Shown piece by piece: positions 1 through 7,813 of a stretch of 64,000 nucleotides of DNA. How positions within the stretch are numbered: the stretch's first letter is position 1; every line of letters begins with the position of its first letter. The translations under genes were made by a program, and so were the position numbers. A model generated the notes under the pieces. The model saw only the letters and a program-made list of their open reading frames with translations, ran no database searches and was not told the DNA's origin. Origin of the DNA: Streptomyces sp. 135 (GTDB lineage: Bacteria > Actinomycetota > Actinomycetes > Streptomycetales > Streptomycetaceae); contig NZ_CP075691.1 in the NCBI RefSeq assembly GCF_020026305.1, positions 2,604,001 to 2,668,000 of the forward strand, in the 5' to 3' direction.

Positions 1-327
1 GTCGGCGACGGAGTGGCCGAGGCCCGTCGCGGTCTCCGCGTAACCGAGGACGACGGCGCGGCGGGCCTCGTCGTCGCCGAGCAGCTCCCGCACCCGGACG
101 CCGAGGCCGTGCCCGGCCCCGTGGACGACCGAGGGGTGCTGGGGCACGTGCTTGCCGAGGACGTTCGACACCAGGAGGTGGGCCCGCCTGGGGTTGCGGC
201 GCAGCGCCAGCCCGAGCAGGCCGGGCAGCGTCTCGTCGCCGTCGAGCCCGACCCCGAGCCGCTCGGCGACCCAGCTCCCGGACCACACCGCGTCTTGTGG
301 CACGTACGTCATGTTCCTCGCGTTCAT
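1..327 (-). CDS. Phosphoribosyltransferase of the ter cluster, partial
   Basis: The minus strand from the ATG at 327 is open to the window edge, so only about 109 N-terminal residues are present. The ATG overlaps the TGA of the HpcH/HpaI gene upstream (ATGA, 327-329), which indicates a translationally coupled operon. Visible segments include LLVSNVLGKHVPQHP, then a GxGxxLGVRVRELLG stretch and VVLGYAETATGLGHSVAD. These resemble the N-terminal half of the phosphoribosyltransferases found beside CitE-like lyases in actinobacterial tellurium-resistance (ter) gene neighbourhoods. The catalytic region lies outside the window. Assignment rests on these motifs and on the neighbour; the substrate is unknown. 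Confidence 0.75.
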   Translation of the reverse strand, partial: MNARNMTYVPQDAVWSGSWVAERLGVGLDGDETLPGLLGLALRRNPRRAHLLVSNVLGKHVPQHPSVVHGAGHGLGVRVRELLGDDEARRAVVLGYAETATGLGHSVAD

Positions 328-1502
328 CAGCCGGGCAACCCGGCGGTGAGCAGTTCCACGAAGCCGACGTCCTCCTTGGCGACGCCGAAGACCTCGGCGC
401 GCCGCAGGGTCCGCTCGGCCCAGGCGCGGTGCGGCTTCACTTCGTTCATCTTGTTCGTGTACGACGAGCGCAGCACCCCGCCGCCGCCCCGCTCCGGACG
501 CAGGATGTCCTCGGCGTCGCTGAACTCCTCGTGGCTGACGACCGACAGGGCGTGCACGGGCAGCACGTGCGAGGGGTGGATGCAGGTCTTGCCGAGCAGG
601 CCGTTGGCCCGGTCCAGCTCGATCTCGCGGAGCAGGCCGTCCATGTCGTGCTCGATGAGGGCCTGCCGCAGTTCCTCCGCCCGCCCCTCCAGGAAGGGGC
701 TGCGGCGCAGCTGCGGCTTGAACATCCTCTCCTGCACGCGGAAGTACTCCCACACGGGCCCGGTCACGGTGAATCCGGTGCCGTCGGCCCTGCCGAGGAC
801 GTTCACCACGTCGGCGATGACGGAGGCCACGATCTGTACGTCGTACGCGGTCATGTCCGGCGGCCTGCGCAGGCCGTAGGCCGAGCAGAAGTCGGTGACG
901 CCCAGGCGCAGCGCGAGGACCCGGTCGCGGTACTTGTCGACGGTGCGGGCGATCCCGGCGAGGGTCTCGGCGCGGCTCTCCAGGTGCAGGAGCTCGGGCG
1001 ACTCCAGGACGGGCATGGCGAAGAGCCGCCGCCCGCCGAGGGCGTCGGCCCCCGTCTCCGCGACCGTGAGGGCCTCCAGGAACGGAACCCCTCGTTCCTC
1101 GGTGAACTTGGGCAGTACGAATCCGGACAACAGCCGAAGGCTCGGGCCGAGCCTTCGGGTGAGGTCCGGAATCTGCTCGGCGGCGCGGACCCGGACGAAG
1201 AGCAGCGGGGGTTCCACGCCTCTTTCGGCCAGGTCGGCGAATTGCCGGACGAGGTTCTCCTCGGCGTCGGCCACCTCGGCGTCGTCGATGGAATCCTCCA
1301 GGCAGACCACCATGGAGGTTACGCCGCGGCCGCCCTGCTTCAGGATGTCGTCGGCCAGGCGGGGCCGGGTGGCGGGGCTGTAGAGCGTGGCGCCGAGGGC
1401 GGAGGCGAGCAGGTGGGGCGGGGAGTCCGCGGTGAAGGCACACGGCTCCCGATGGAAGAGGCGCTGTCGCACCTCTGGGGCGATGTGCCCGAAATGACGC
1501 AT
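327..1502 (-). CDS. HpcH/HpaI aldolase / citrate-lyase (CitE-like) family protein
   Basis: A 391-residue protein starting MRHFGHIAPE. It has the CitE-like TIM-barrel signature: GGRGVTSMVVCLEDSIDD near residues 75-92, the LALRLGVTDFCSAYGLRR strand in the middle, and GLLGKTCIHPSHV near the C-terminus. Such enzymes usually make or break C-C bonds of acyl-CoA or oxo-acid substrates with Mg2+. In this family setting, next to a phosphoribosyltransferase and TerD genes, it is predicted to belong to the ter-associated nucleoside-like biosynthetic module. The start at 1502 matches the family N-terminus; the frame stays open to 1790 but that extension looks non-coding. It overlaps the next gene by ATGA. 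Confidence 0.85.
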   Translation of the reverse strand: MRHFGHIAPEVRQRLFHREPCAFTADSPPHLLASALGATLYSPATRPRLADDILKQGGRGVTSMVVCLEDSIDDAEVADAEENLVRQFADLAERGVEPPLLFVRVRAAEQIPDLTRRLGPSLRLLSGFVLPKFTEERGVPFLEALTVAETGADALGGRRLFAMPVLESPELLHLESRAETLAGIARTVDKYRDRVLALRLGVTDFCSAYGLRRPPDMTAYDVQIVASVIADVVNVLGRADGTGFTVTGPVWEYFRVQERMFKPQLRRSPFLEGRAEELRQALIEHDMDGLLREIELDRANGLLGKTCIHPSHVLPVHALSVVSHEEFSDAEDILRPERGGGGVLRSSYTNKMNEVKPHRAWAERTLRRAEVFGVAKEDVGFVELLTAGLPG

Positions 1503-1761
1503 GAGTGATTCCCCTGTGGTCGCTGTTATCGCCTGTTCCGTCGGCCATGAACCGTGGTGATGTGGCCGGTAATAGTACGTAGGGACGGGTGTCGGGGGTT
1601 CCCGCCGGGCATGAACTTCAGGTAACCCGGCCATGTCGCACACGCTCACCACACAACCGTCGCACGCTCGCAGCACCCGCAGGTCAGGCGCCTGCCGACA
1701 CGGCCGGGACCTTGTGCCCCCCGCGTTGTCCCGCCCGTGCGGGGGAAGGCAGGATGACCGC

Positions 1762-2676
1762 ATGACGCACGCGATGTTGAAGGGGTCCAACGTCCCTCTC
1801 GAAGCCCCGGCGGTCCGCGCCGTGCTGCGCTGGACCCCCGGACAGGGCGTCCCCGACGTCGACGCGTCGGCGCTGCTGCTCGGCGGTGACGGCCGGGTCC
1901 GCTCCGACGAGGACTTCGTCTTCTACAACCAGCCGCGCCACCCCGGCGGCAAGGTCTGGCGGCTCGGCAAGAAGCGCGTCGCCGAGGGCCTGACCGACAC
2001 GATCCAGACAGATCTGGCCGGCATGGAGGGCGCGGTCAGCCGGGTGCTCCTGGTCGCGTCGGCGGAGGGCGTCGCCTTTGAACACGTACGGGCGCTGCGG
2101 ATCCTGCTGTATGACGCCGCGGTCGCCGAAGGCGAGCCGCTCGCCTACTTCGACATCACTCCGCAGACCGGCGAGGAGACGGCGCTGATCTGCGGGGAGC
2201 TGTACCGCCGCGGCGAGGGCTGGAAGTTCCGCGCCCTCGGCGAGGGGTACACCAACGGCCTCGAAGGGCTCGCCTCCGACTTCGGGATCTCCGTGGACGA
2301 CACGGACTCCGCCGAGCCCTCCACGGCCGCGCCCGGAGCCGATTTCCCGCTGCCGCCGCAGCAGCCCGCGCCGCAGCCCCAGCCGTCCATGGGCCCGGCC
2401 CAGCCGTCGGTCGCGCAGCCGCTGCCACAGCCCGCGGCCCAGCCCGCGCCGCAGCCCGCCTATGGCTATCCGCCCGAGCCGCCCCGGTACCCGGCGCCCC
2501 AGCCCTCGTACGGCTACCCGCCTGCGGCGCCCACGCAGCCCACGCCGATCGGCGGTCCCCCGCCGATGCCGCACCCCGCACAGCCTTCGTACGGCTATCC
2601 GCAGCCGGTGGTGGCCCCGGTGCCGGACCCGAACTTCCGGCTGCCTCCGCAGGGACCGCAGTTCCTGCCTCGCTGA
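1762..2676 (+). CDS. TerD-family protein with long Pro/Gln-rich tail
   Basis: A 304-residue protein. Residues 1-185 form a TerD domain: DVDASALLLGGDGRV, DEDFVFYNQ, then YFDITPQTGEETALICGELYRRGEGWKFRALGEGY. The second acidic loop of classical TerD (GDN-TGEG-GDDE), which helps bind Ca2+, is replaced by the basic stretch KVWRLGKKRVAEG, so calcium binding is probably altered. From about residue 195 the chain is low-complexity, rich in PQP and with four SYGYP/YGYPP-type repeats, likely disordered and a possible interaction tail. MTHAML at 1762 is chosen; MLKG at 1774 is an alternative. It is divergent from the HpcH gene. Confidence 0.9.
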   Translation: MTHAMLKGSNVPLEAPAVRAVLRWTPGQGVPDVDASALLLGGDGRVRSDEDFVFYNQPRHPGGKVWRLGKKRVAEGLTDTIQTDLAGMEGAVSRVLLVASAEGVAFEHVRALRILLYDAAVAEGEPLAYFDITPQTGEETALICGELYRRGEGWKFRALGEGYTNGLEGLASDFGISVDDTDSAEPSTAAPGADFPLPPQQPAPQPQPSMGPAQPSVAQPLPQPAAQPAPQPAYGYPPEPPRYPAPQPSYGYPPAAPTQPTPIGGPPPMPHPAQPSYGYPQPVVAPVPDPNFRLPPQGPQFLPR

Positions 2677-2683
2677 GCCGCCA

Positions 2684-2709
2684 CCGGGCGCGGCGCGGGC
2701 CTCGCCCGG
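2684..2709. terminator. Possible hairpin between convergent TerD genes
   Basis: CCGGGCG at 2684-2690 pairs with CGCCCGG at 2703-2709 across a 12-base loop. It lies in the 55-base gap between convergent genes ending at 2676 and 2732. The stem is short and has no T tract, so this is weak. Confidence 0.35.
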
Positions 2710-2731
2710 CGCGGCGGCGCGGGACATGGGG

Positions 2732-3472
2732 TCATCCCACCTTGGTCTTGTAGCCCCTGCCCCACTGCAGCCCCCAGCCGTAGAGCCGGTCGAGCTCGGC
2801 CTGGAAGCCGTAGACGAACTTCACCTCGCGGCGGACGATCAGCTCGCCCTTGACGTTCTCGATGGAGACGACCGCGCACGAGCGGGCCTGCGGCTGGCGC
2901 TCGTCCAGGTCGATCTCGATCCGCGGCCCGTTGCTGGGGTAGAGCGTGACCTTGGCCTGCGTGCGGTCGAAGGCCGGCGTCTGGTCGTAGATGTAGGCGA
3001 AGACCAGCAGCCGCTTGATGTTCTCGCGGTGGTCGAGGTTGACGTAGATCGTCTCCCCGGAGGGCGAGCCGAAGCGGTCGTCGCCGCTCAGCTTCACGTA
3101 CGGCGGCGCGTTGAGGCTCCCGAAGAAGCTTCCCAGCGGTTGTACGACGCCCTTGGCGCCGTCCATCAGCTCGTACAGGCAGCCGATGTCGAGGTCGACG
3201 TTGACCACGCCCTGGGTGTGCGCCTGCACCACGTCGGGCTGGAACATCTTGAGCGGGTGCCGCAGCAGCCCTCCGGACCTGCGCTGCTTGCCCATGAAGT
3301 CGGACGTCCGCATCTGCCAGGACAGGTTGACGCGGAGGTTGCCGGTGGCCGCGCCCTGTTTGCTGAGCGAGACCGTGGGGTTCCGTTTGGTCAGTTCGAT
3401 GGAGTTGGTCGCGGCGCCGCCCGAATCGAAGTCCATCGAACGCCCTCGCCACAGACCGTCCCAGAAGGACAT
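2732..3472 (-). CDS. TerA/TerF-like tellurium resistance protein
   Basis: A 246-residue cytoplasmic protein starting MSFWDGLWRGR, followed by TNSIELTKRNPTVSLSKQG, the typical strand of TerD-superfamily (TerA-like) proteins. Further on are VNVDLDIGCLYELMDGAKGVVQPLG, YVKLSGDDRFGSPSGETIYVNL and the C-terminal FQAELDRLYGWGLQWGRGYKTK. Members accompany TerD, TerC-like and HpcH/PRTase proteins and are implicated in metal and envelope stress, but their biochemistry is unclear. The frame is open to 3547, yet that extension runs through a hairpin that looks like a terminator, so the start at 3472 is preferred. It is the same strand as DUF475 but separated by 192 bases. Confidence 0.85.
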   Translation of the reverse strand: MSFWDGLWRGRSMDFDSGGAATNSIELTKRNPTVSLSKQGAATGNLRVNLSWQMRTSDFMGKQRRSGGLLRHPLKMFQPDVVQAHTQGVVNVDLDIGCLYELMDGAKGVVQPLGSFFGSLNAPPYVKLSGDDRFGSPSGETIYVNLDHRENIKRLLVFAYIYDQTPAFDRTQAKVTLYPSNGPRIEIDLDERQPQARSCAVVSIENVKGELIVRREVKFVYGFQAELDRLYGWGLQWGRGYKTKVG

Positions 3473-3535
3473 GCCGCCCCCAATGTGTCCATGTGCCGCA
3501 TACGACTGCCGGTGGTGCCGGCCGGGAAAGACCGG

Positions 3536-3574
3536 CGGGGCGGCCATGAGGACTCCTCCTCGATGGCCGCCCCG
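3536..3574 (-). terminator. Hairpin terminator downstream of DUF475 gene
   Basis: A perfect 12-base stem: CGGGGCGGCCAT at 3536-3547 and ATGGCCGCCCCG at 3563-3574, with a 15-base loop. It lies about 90 bases beyond the stop of the DUF475 gene and just upstream of the TerA-like start. Confidence 0.6.
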
Positions 3575-3664
3575 CTCAGAGCGTTCCTCACCCCGGCCGC
3601 CGTCACACTCCGGAGTAAGGAATCGGACAGCGCGGCAAGGGAATCGGTCAGCGGTCAGTCGGCG

Positions 3665-4810
3665 TCAGATGCCGGACGAGACCTCGGCCTTCTCACCCGG
3701 GCTGCCCTGTCCCTCGGCTGCCGCGAGCCGCTTGTTGCGCAGCACGGACGACACGAAGGACCAGGCGATCAGGATGACGCCGACAGAACCGGTGATGAGC
3801 TCGTGGATCTCGTACTGGATGGTGACGAGGAGGATCACCGCGAGGGCGCCGATCGCGTAGTGCGCGCCGTGCTCCAGGTAGACGTAGTCGTCGAGGGTGC
3901 CCTGGCGGACCAGGTAGACGGTGAGCGACCGGACGTACATGGCGCCGATACCGAGGCCGAGCGCCATCAGGACGATGTCGTTGGTGACGGCGAAGGCACC
4001 GATGACGCCGTCGAAGGAGAACGACGCGTCAAGGACCTCCAGGTAGAGGAACATGAAGAACGCGGCCTTACCCGCCATCAGGACGGCGGGTGCCTTCTTG
4101 CCGCTCTTCCTGGCCTCCTGCTCGGCCTCGTGCTCGCGCTCCTCCTCTTCCTCCAGCTTGTTCTCGAAGTAGCCGGAGAGGCCGCCCACCACGAGGTAGG
4201 TGATGAGACCCGCGACACCGGAGATCAGGACTGTCTGTGCCTTGTCCACATGGACGCCGCCGTGCTGGTGGGCCTGGGTGGCGACGGTCATGGCGGCGAT
4301 CAGGAGCACGACGAGCGCGATGCAGACCGACAGCATGTCGACCTTGCCCAGCTTGGCGAGCGGACGCTCGATCCAGCCCAGCCACTTGATGTCACGGTCC
4401 TCGAAAATGAAGTCGAGGAAGATCATCAACAGGAACATGCCACCGAAGGCGGCGATCGACGGGTGGGCGTCGGTGACCAGCTGCTGGTACCGGTCCTTGT
4501 CGTTGAGCGCGAGGCGCACCGCCTCGATCGGGCCGGTCTTGGCACTGATGGCCACGATGACGACGGGGAAGACCAGCCGCATGCCGAAGACCGCGATCAG
4601 GACACCGATGGTGAGGAAGATTTTCTGCCAGAAGGCACTCATCTTCTTCAGGATTCCGGCGTTGACCACCGCGTTGTCGAAGGACAGCGAGATCTCGAGG
4701 ACGGACAGGATCGCGACGACGCCGAACCCTGCCCACCCCCCGTAGAACACCGCGGCGACCAGGCCGAGCGCGGTCACCGCGAACGACCAGCCGAAGGTTT
4801 TCAGAATCAC
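3665..4810 (-). CDS. DUF475 family integral membrane protein (TerC-like)
   Basis: A 381-residue polytopic membrane protein with about nine hydrophobic segments. It carries the DUF475 hallmarks SLSFDNAVVNAGIL near residues 43-56 and EVLDASFSFDGVIGAFAVTNDI around residues 255-275. Paired acidic FDN/FDG motifs inside membranes also define TerC, and these are presumed metal-ion sites. Between the halves is a charged coiled-coil-like insert (EEEEEREHEAEQEARKS). It lies between TerA-like and TerD genes on the same strand, supporting a role in metal-ion homeostasis or the TerD membrane complex. Transport activity is inferred only. Confidence 0.9.
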   Translation of the reverse strand: MILKTFGWSFAVTALGLVAAVFYGGWAGFGVVAILSVLEISLSFDNAVVNAGILKKMSAFWQKIFLTIGVLIAVFGMRLVFPVVIVAISAKTGPIEAVRLALNDKDRYQQLVTDAHPSIAAFGGMFLLMIFLDFIFEDRDIKWLGWIERPLAKLGKVDMLSVCIALVVLLIAAMTVATQAHQHGGVHVDKAQTVLISGVAGLITYLVVGGLSGYFENKLEEEEEREHEAEQEARKSGKKAPAVLMAGKAAFFMFLYLEVLDASFSFDGVIGAFAVTNDIVLMALGLGIGAMYVRSLTVYLVRQGTLDDYVYLEHGAHYAIGALAVILLVTIQYEIHELITGSVGVILIAWSFVSSVLRNKRLAAAEGQGSPGEKAEVSSGI

Positions 4811-4874
4811 TGGTTACCCAATCGTGTGTGTACGGGCTCCCGTTTAGCGGTCTCCCCCGCGCCGGTCCCCTGCT

Positions 4875-5450
4875 TTACGAAACGTTGACCCCGAAGTCTA
4901 GAGCGATGCCCCGCAGGCCCGACGCGTACCCCTGCCCGACCGCGCGGAACTTCCACTCGCCTCCGTACCGGTACACCTCGCCGAAGATCATCGCGGTCTC
5001 CGTCGAGGCGTCCTCGCTCAGGTCATAGCGCGCGAGCTCCTGCCCGTCCGCCTGGTTCACCACGCGGATGAACGCGTTGCTGACCTGACCGAACGCCTGC
5101 CCGCGATTGTCCGCGTCATGAATCGATACCGGGAAGATGATCTTGTCGCAGTTGGCCGGGACCTTGGAGAGGTCGACCAGGAGCGATTCGTCATCGCCGT
5201 CGCCCTCGCCGGTGAGGTTGTCGCCGGTGTGCTCGACGGAGCCGTCGGGGCTCTTCAGGTTGTTGTAGAAGACGAACCACTCGTCACCGAGGACCCTGCC
5301 CGCGTCGCACAGCAGCGCGCTGGCGTCGAGGTCGAAGGGGGCGCCGGTGGTGGAGCGCGCGTCCCAGCCGAGGCCGACAAGGATCTGGGTGAGGTTCGGT
5401 GCGGCCTTGGAGAGGGAGACGTTGCCTCCCTTGGCGAGTGTGACGCCCAT
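4875..5450 (-). CDS. TerD family protein (paralogue 1)
   Basis: A 191-residue classical TerD protein starting [15 protein letters not shown]. It has both Ca2+-site acidic regions: [10 protein letters not shown] near residues 38-47 and [16 protein letters not shown] near residues 70-85. It ends with [19 protein letters not shown] and a C-terminal FGVNVS. TerD proteins are cytosolic Ca2+-binding stress proteins. A second copy of the same length lies just upstream (5577-6152), clearly a tandem duplication. The ATG at 5450 matches the paralogue's start, and the extra upstream open frame is discarded. Confidence 0.93.
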   Translation of the reverse strand: MGVTLAKGGNVSLSKAAPNLTQILVGLGWDARSTTGAPFDLDASALLCDAGRVLGDEWFVFYNNLKSPDGSVEHTGDNLTGEGDGDDESLLVDLSKVPANCDKIIFPVSIHDADNRGQAFGQVSNAFIRVVNQADGQELARYDLSEDASTETAMIFGEVYRYGGEWKFRAVGQGYASGLRGIALDFGVNVS

Positions 5451-5515
5451 GTTCGTGGTCCTCCCCGAGGTGACGGGAGTGCCCCCGAGCCGACGGGGAC
5501 ACGCGGTGATGAGCA

Positions 5516-5554
5516 CGTCCGGCGCCGCACCTCATGCGTGTGCGACGCCGGACG
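5516..5554 (-). terminator. Hairpin between the two TerD paralogues
   Basis: CGTCCGGCG at 5516-5524 pairs with CGCCGGACG at 5546-5554, extended by CGCA/TGCG across a small bulge. It lies just downstream of the 5577-6152 TerD gene, so the two TerD genes may be separate transcripts. Confidence 0.6.
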
Positions 5555-5576
5555 AAGAGGCGGAGGGCCGCTCGGC

Positions 5577-6152
5577 TCAGACGTTGACGCCGAAGTCCTG
5601 CGCGATACCGCGCAGGCCCGAGGCGTAACCCTGGCCGACCGCGCGGAACTTCCACTCGGCGCCGTGGCGGTACAGCTCGCCGAAGACCATGGCGGTCTCC
5701 GTCGAGGCGTCCTCGGAGAGGTCGTACCGCGCGATCTCCGCGCCGCCCGCCTGGTTCACGACGCGGATGAACGCGTTGCGGACCTGGCCGAACGACTGCT
5801 GACGCGTCTCGGCGTCGTAGATGGAGACAGGGAAGACGATCTTCTCGACGTCCGCGGGCACCGAGGCCAGGTCGACCTTGATCACCTCGTCGTCGCCCTC
5901 GCCCTCACCGGTGGTGTTGTCACCGGTGTGCTCGACGGAGCCGTCAGGGCTCTTCAGGTTGTTGAAGAACACGAAGTTCTGGTCACCGCTGACCTTGCCT
6001 TCCGCGTTCGTCAGGATCGCGCTGGCGTCGAGGTCGAAGTCCGTACCTGTGGTGGTGCGGACGTCCCAGCCGAGGCCGACCAGAACAGCGGTCAGGCCAG
6101 GCGCCTCCTTGCTCAGCGATACGTTGCCGCCCTTGCTGAGGCTGACTCCCAC
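5577..6152 (-). CDS. TerD family protein (paralogue 2), GTG start
   Basis: A 191-residue TerD protein, exactly the length of its neighbour and highly similar: [15 protein letters not shown] at the start, [43 protein letters not shown] and FGVNV at the end. The GTG at 6152 is chosen because it sits after a good ribosome site (GGGAGGAC) and gives the same N-terminus as the paralogue; the frame is open to 6191. The acidic Ca2+ loops are intact. Upstream there is a candidate ECF-sigma-type promoter (see 6212-6238). Confidence 0.93.
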   Translation of the reverse strand: MGVSLSKGGNVSLSKEAPGLTAVLVGLGWDVRTTTGTDFDLDASAILTNAEGKVSGDQNFVFFNNLKSPDGSVEHTGDNTTGEGEGDDEVIKVDLASVPADVEKIVFPVSIYDAETRQQSFGQVRNAFIRVVNQAGGAEIARYDLSEDASTETAMVFGELYRHGAEWKFRAVGQGYASGLRGIAQDFGVNV

Positions 6153-6211
6153 GAGTCCTCCCAATTGGTGTCCAGGGGCGGGGAGCCCCAAGCGTTGCGT
6201 TGCATCGGATC

Positions 6212-6238
6212 AACGAGTGGATCCTAGTGACCGGTTCC
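6212..6238 (-). promoter_or_regulatory. Candidate ECF-sigma-like promoter for TerD
   Basis: On the minus strand GGAAC (6238-6234) is followed, after 18 bases, by CGTT (6215-6212), about 60 bases upstream of the GTG at 6152. The AAC/CGT pair resembles extracytoplasmic-function sigma promoters, but spacing preferences differ between factors, so this is only suggestive. Confidence 0.25.
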
Positions 6239-6349
6239 CGGCCGCCACAGGCTCTGCACCTGAAGAATCACAGGGTGTCGCCCCTGAGAGAACCAAGGGT
6301 TCGCCGAAGCGGGGGTCGTCGGCCGGATCGGGTGAGGCCGTCGGCCGGA

Positions 6350-6817
6350 TCAGAGCGTTTCGAGCGCCTTGACGTACTCGTTCAGGTCACGCGCGTCGGG
6401 CAGGCCGTTGACGACGCTCCAGCGCACGACGCCCTCCTTGTCGATGATGAAGGTGCCGCGCACCGCGCAGCCCTTCTCCTCGTCGAAGACGCCGTACGCG
6501 CGCGAGACCTCGCCGTGCGGCCAGAAGTCGGAGACCAGCGGGTACTCAAGACCCTCCTGCTCGGCGAAGACGCGCAGCGTGTGGATGGAGTCGTTGGAGA
6601 CGGCGAGCAGCTGGGTGTCGTCGTTGACGAACTTCGGCAGCTCGTCGCGGAGCGCGCACAGCTCGCCGGTGCACACGCCGGTGAACGCGAACGGGTAGAA
6701 GAGCAGCACCACGTTCTTCTCGCCGCGGAAGTCGGAGAGCCTCACGGTCCGGCCGTGGTTGTCCTTGAGCTCGAACTCCGGGGCCTTGGTGCCGGTCGCG
6801 ATTCCAGCGAGCGCCAT
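6350..6817 (-). CDS. Peroxiredoxin (AhpC/TSA, AhpE/BCP-like)
   Basis: A 155-residue thioredoxin-fold peroxidase that would reduce peroxides using a thiol partner. The peroxidatic cysteine is Cys49 in YPFAFTGVCTGELC, with the conserved preceding Pro/Thr of the active site. Cys54 lies five residues later and another Cys is near residue 119 (KGCAVRG). The Cys49/Cys54 spacing resembles atypical BCP/PrxQ-type enzymes, while the overall sequence resembles actinobacterial AhpE-like proteins. The start MALAGIATGTKAPEF is standard. It lies between TerD and DUF3052 genes on the same strand but is separated from DUF3052 by a strong terminator. Confidence 0.92.
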   Translation of the reverse strand: MALAGIATGTKAPEFELKDNHGRTVRLSDFRGEKNVVLLFYPFAFTGVCTGELCALRDELPKFVNDDTQLLAVSNDSIHTLRVFAEQEGLEYPLVSDFWPHGEVSRAYGVFDEEKGCAVRGTFIIDKEGVVRWSVVNGLPDARDLNEYVKALETL

Positions 6818-6936
6818 GACTACGCATCCCTTCGACGGGGCCCCTCGGGTGGGGCCGTTCGGGTGACACCCACCCTACTTCCGTCGATCTACGCCCTTTG
6901 GGGCGCCGGCCCGGACGCGGGCGGGTCCGTACATGC

Positions 6937-6977
6937 GTGAGGCCCCCGCCGACGGATGGTGTCGGCGGGGGCCTCAC
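6937..6977 (-). terminator. Strong hairpin terminator after DUF3052
   Basis: A perfect 17-base stem: arms at 6937-6953 and 6961-6977 (GTGAGGCCCCCGCCGAC and its complement) with a 7-base loop. It sits 38 bases beyond the stop of the DUF3052 gene and ends its transcript before the peroxiredoxin gene. Confidence 0.8.
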
Positions 6978-7014
6978 GGCTGTCTCTGCTGGGTTCGCGG
7001 CTCGGCGCGCGTGG

Positions 7015-7446
7015 CTAGCGCTTCTTCGCGGCCGCCTTGGGCGTGACCAGGCGGGTGCCGCTCCAGTCCTTGCCGGCGTTGATGCTCTTGGTCTGGGACA
7101 GGCCCGCGGTGGTGGCCGCCTCACCGATGTCGCTCGGCTCGACGTAGCCGTCACGACCGGTCTTCGGAGTCAGCAGCAGAATCTGGCCGCCCTCCTCCAT
7201 GTACGCGATGGCATCCACCAGCGCATCAGTCAGGTCCCCGTCGTCCTCACGGAACCAGAGCACCACGGCATCAGCCACGTCGTCGTAGTCCTCGTCGACG
7301 AGCTCTGTGCCAGTGGCCTCCTCGATGGCCTCGCGGAGCTCCTGGTCGACGTCGTCGTCGTAGCCGATCTCCTGGACCACCTGGTCGGGCTGGAAACCAA
7401 GCCTTACGGCAAGGTTCGTCTCCGCGTGGTCCGCGGTCGCGCTCAC
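7015..7446 (-). CDS. DUF3052 domain-containing protein
   Basis: A 143-residue cytosolic protein of the actinobacterial DUF3052 family: the N-terminus is VSATADHAETNLAVRLGFQ, followed by VVQEIGYDDDVDQELREAI, an acidic middle and a basic alanine-rich end (KAAAKKR). The GTG at 7446 is chosen for the AGGAGG ribosome site 6 bases upstream (GATCAGGAGGCAATCC), although the frame is open to 7542. No function is established. In streptomycetes it is found next to aceE, from which it is divergently transcribed here, so co-regulation through the shared 367-base gap is possible. Confidence 0.9.
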   Translation of the reverse strand: MSATADHAETNLAVRLGFQPDQVVQEIGYDDDVDQELREAIEEATGTELVDEDYDDVADAVVLWFREDDGDLTDALVDAIAYMEEGGQILLLTPKTGRDGYVEPSDIGEAATTAGLSQTKSINAGKDWSGTRLVTPKAAAKKR

Positions 7447-7813
7447 GGATTGCCTCCTGATCATGTTTTTCGGGAATGCCTTCAGCCACGCGCGTGCGCG
7501 GGGCATTGGCCGTAGTCCACACGGGCGGGGCGGATCGCGCAAGTACCCGGCCGCCGAGACCGCCGAAACGGTGACGTTCCCGGCCGTGTCGCCGCAACTG
7601 CCGCCTCATCCGTACGGACCGAACGGCTCTGCGAAGCAGCTAGGCAGGATGGGCGTATCGTTGCGATTTGGTCGAGCCTACCCCAGAGACCGCCAGGTGA
7701 ACGTCTCGGTTACCTCTCGGTAGAGATGACGTCCGCGTCAGTCGGGTACACGATGGGGAGCGGTGCACGGCCAGGCAGAACCCAGGCGAGAGCCCCAACA
7801 GCGAAGGAACAGC
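7447..7813. other. Divergent intergenic region DUF3052 / aceE
   Basis: A 367-base non-coding gap between two divergently transcribed genes. It must hold promoters in both directions. The only motif I can defend is a candidate aceE promoter at 7698-7726. I see no strong inverted repeat. Confidence 0.6.
7698..7726 (+). promoter_or_regulatory. Candidate aceE promoter
   Basis: TGAACG at 7698-7703 and TAGAGA at 7721-7726 are separated by 17 bases, giving a housekeeping-sigma-like promoter. A start near 7733 would leave an 80-base leader before the GTG at 7814. The match is moderate. Confidence 0.3.

Noticed and set aside
2462-4888. An 808-codon plus-strand frame across the TerD/TerA/DUF475 genes
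   Set aside because: It crosses two hairpins and three real genes and reads as reverse-complement composition; no family resemblance.
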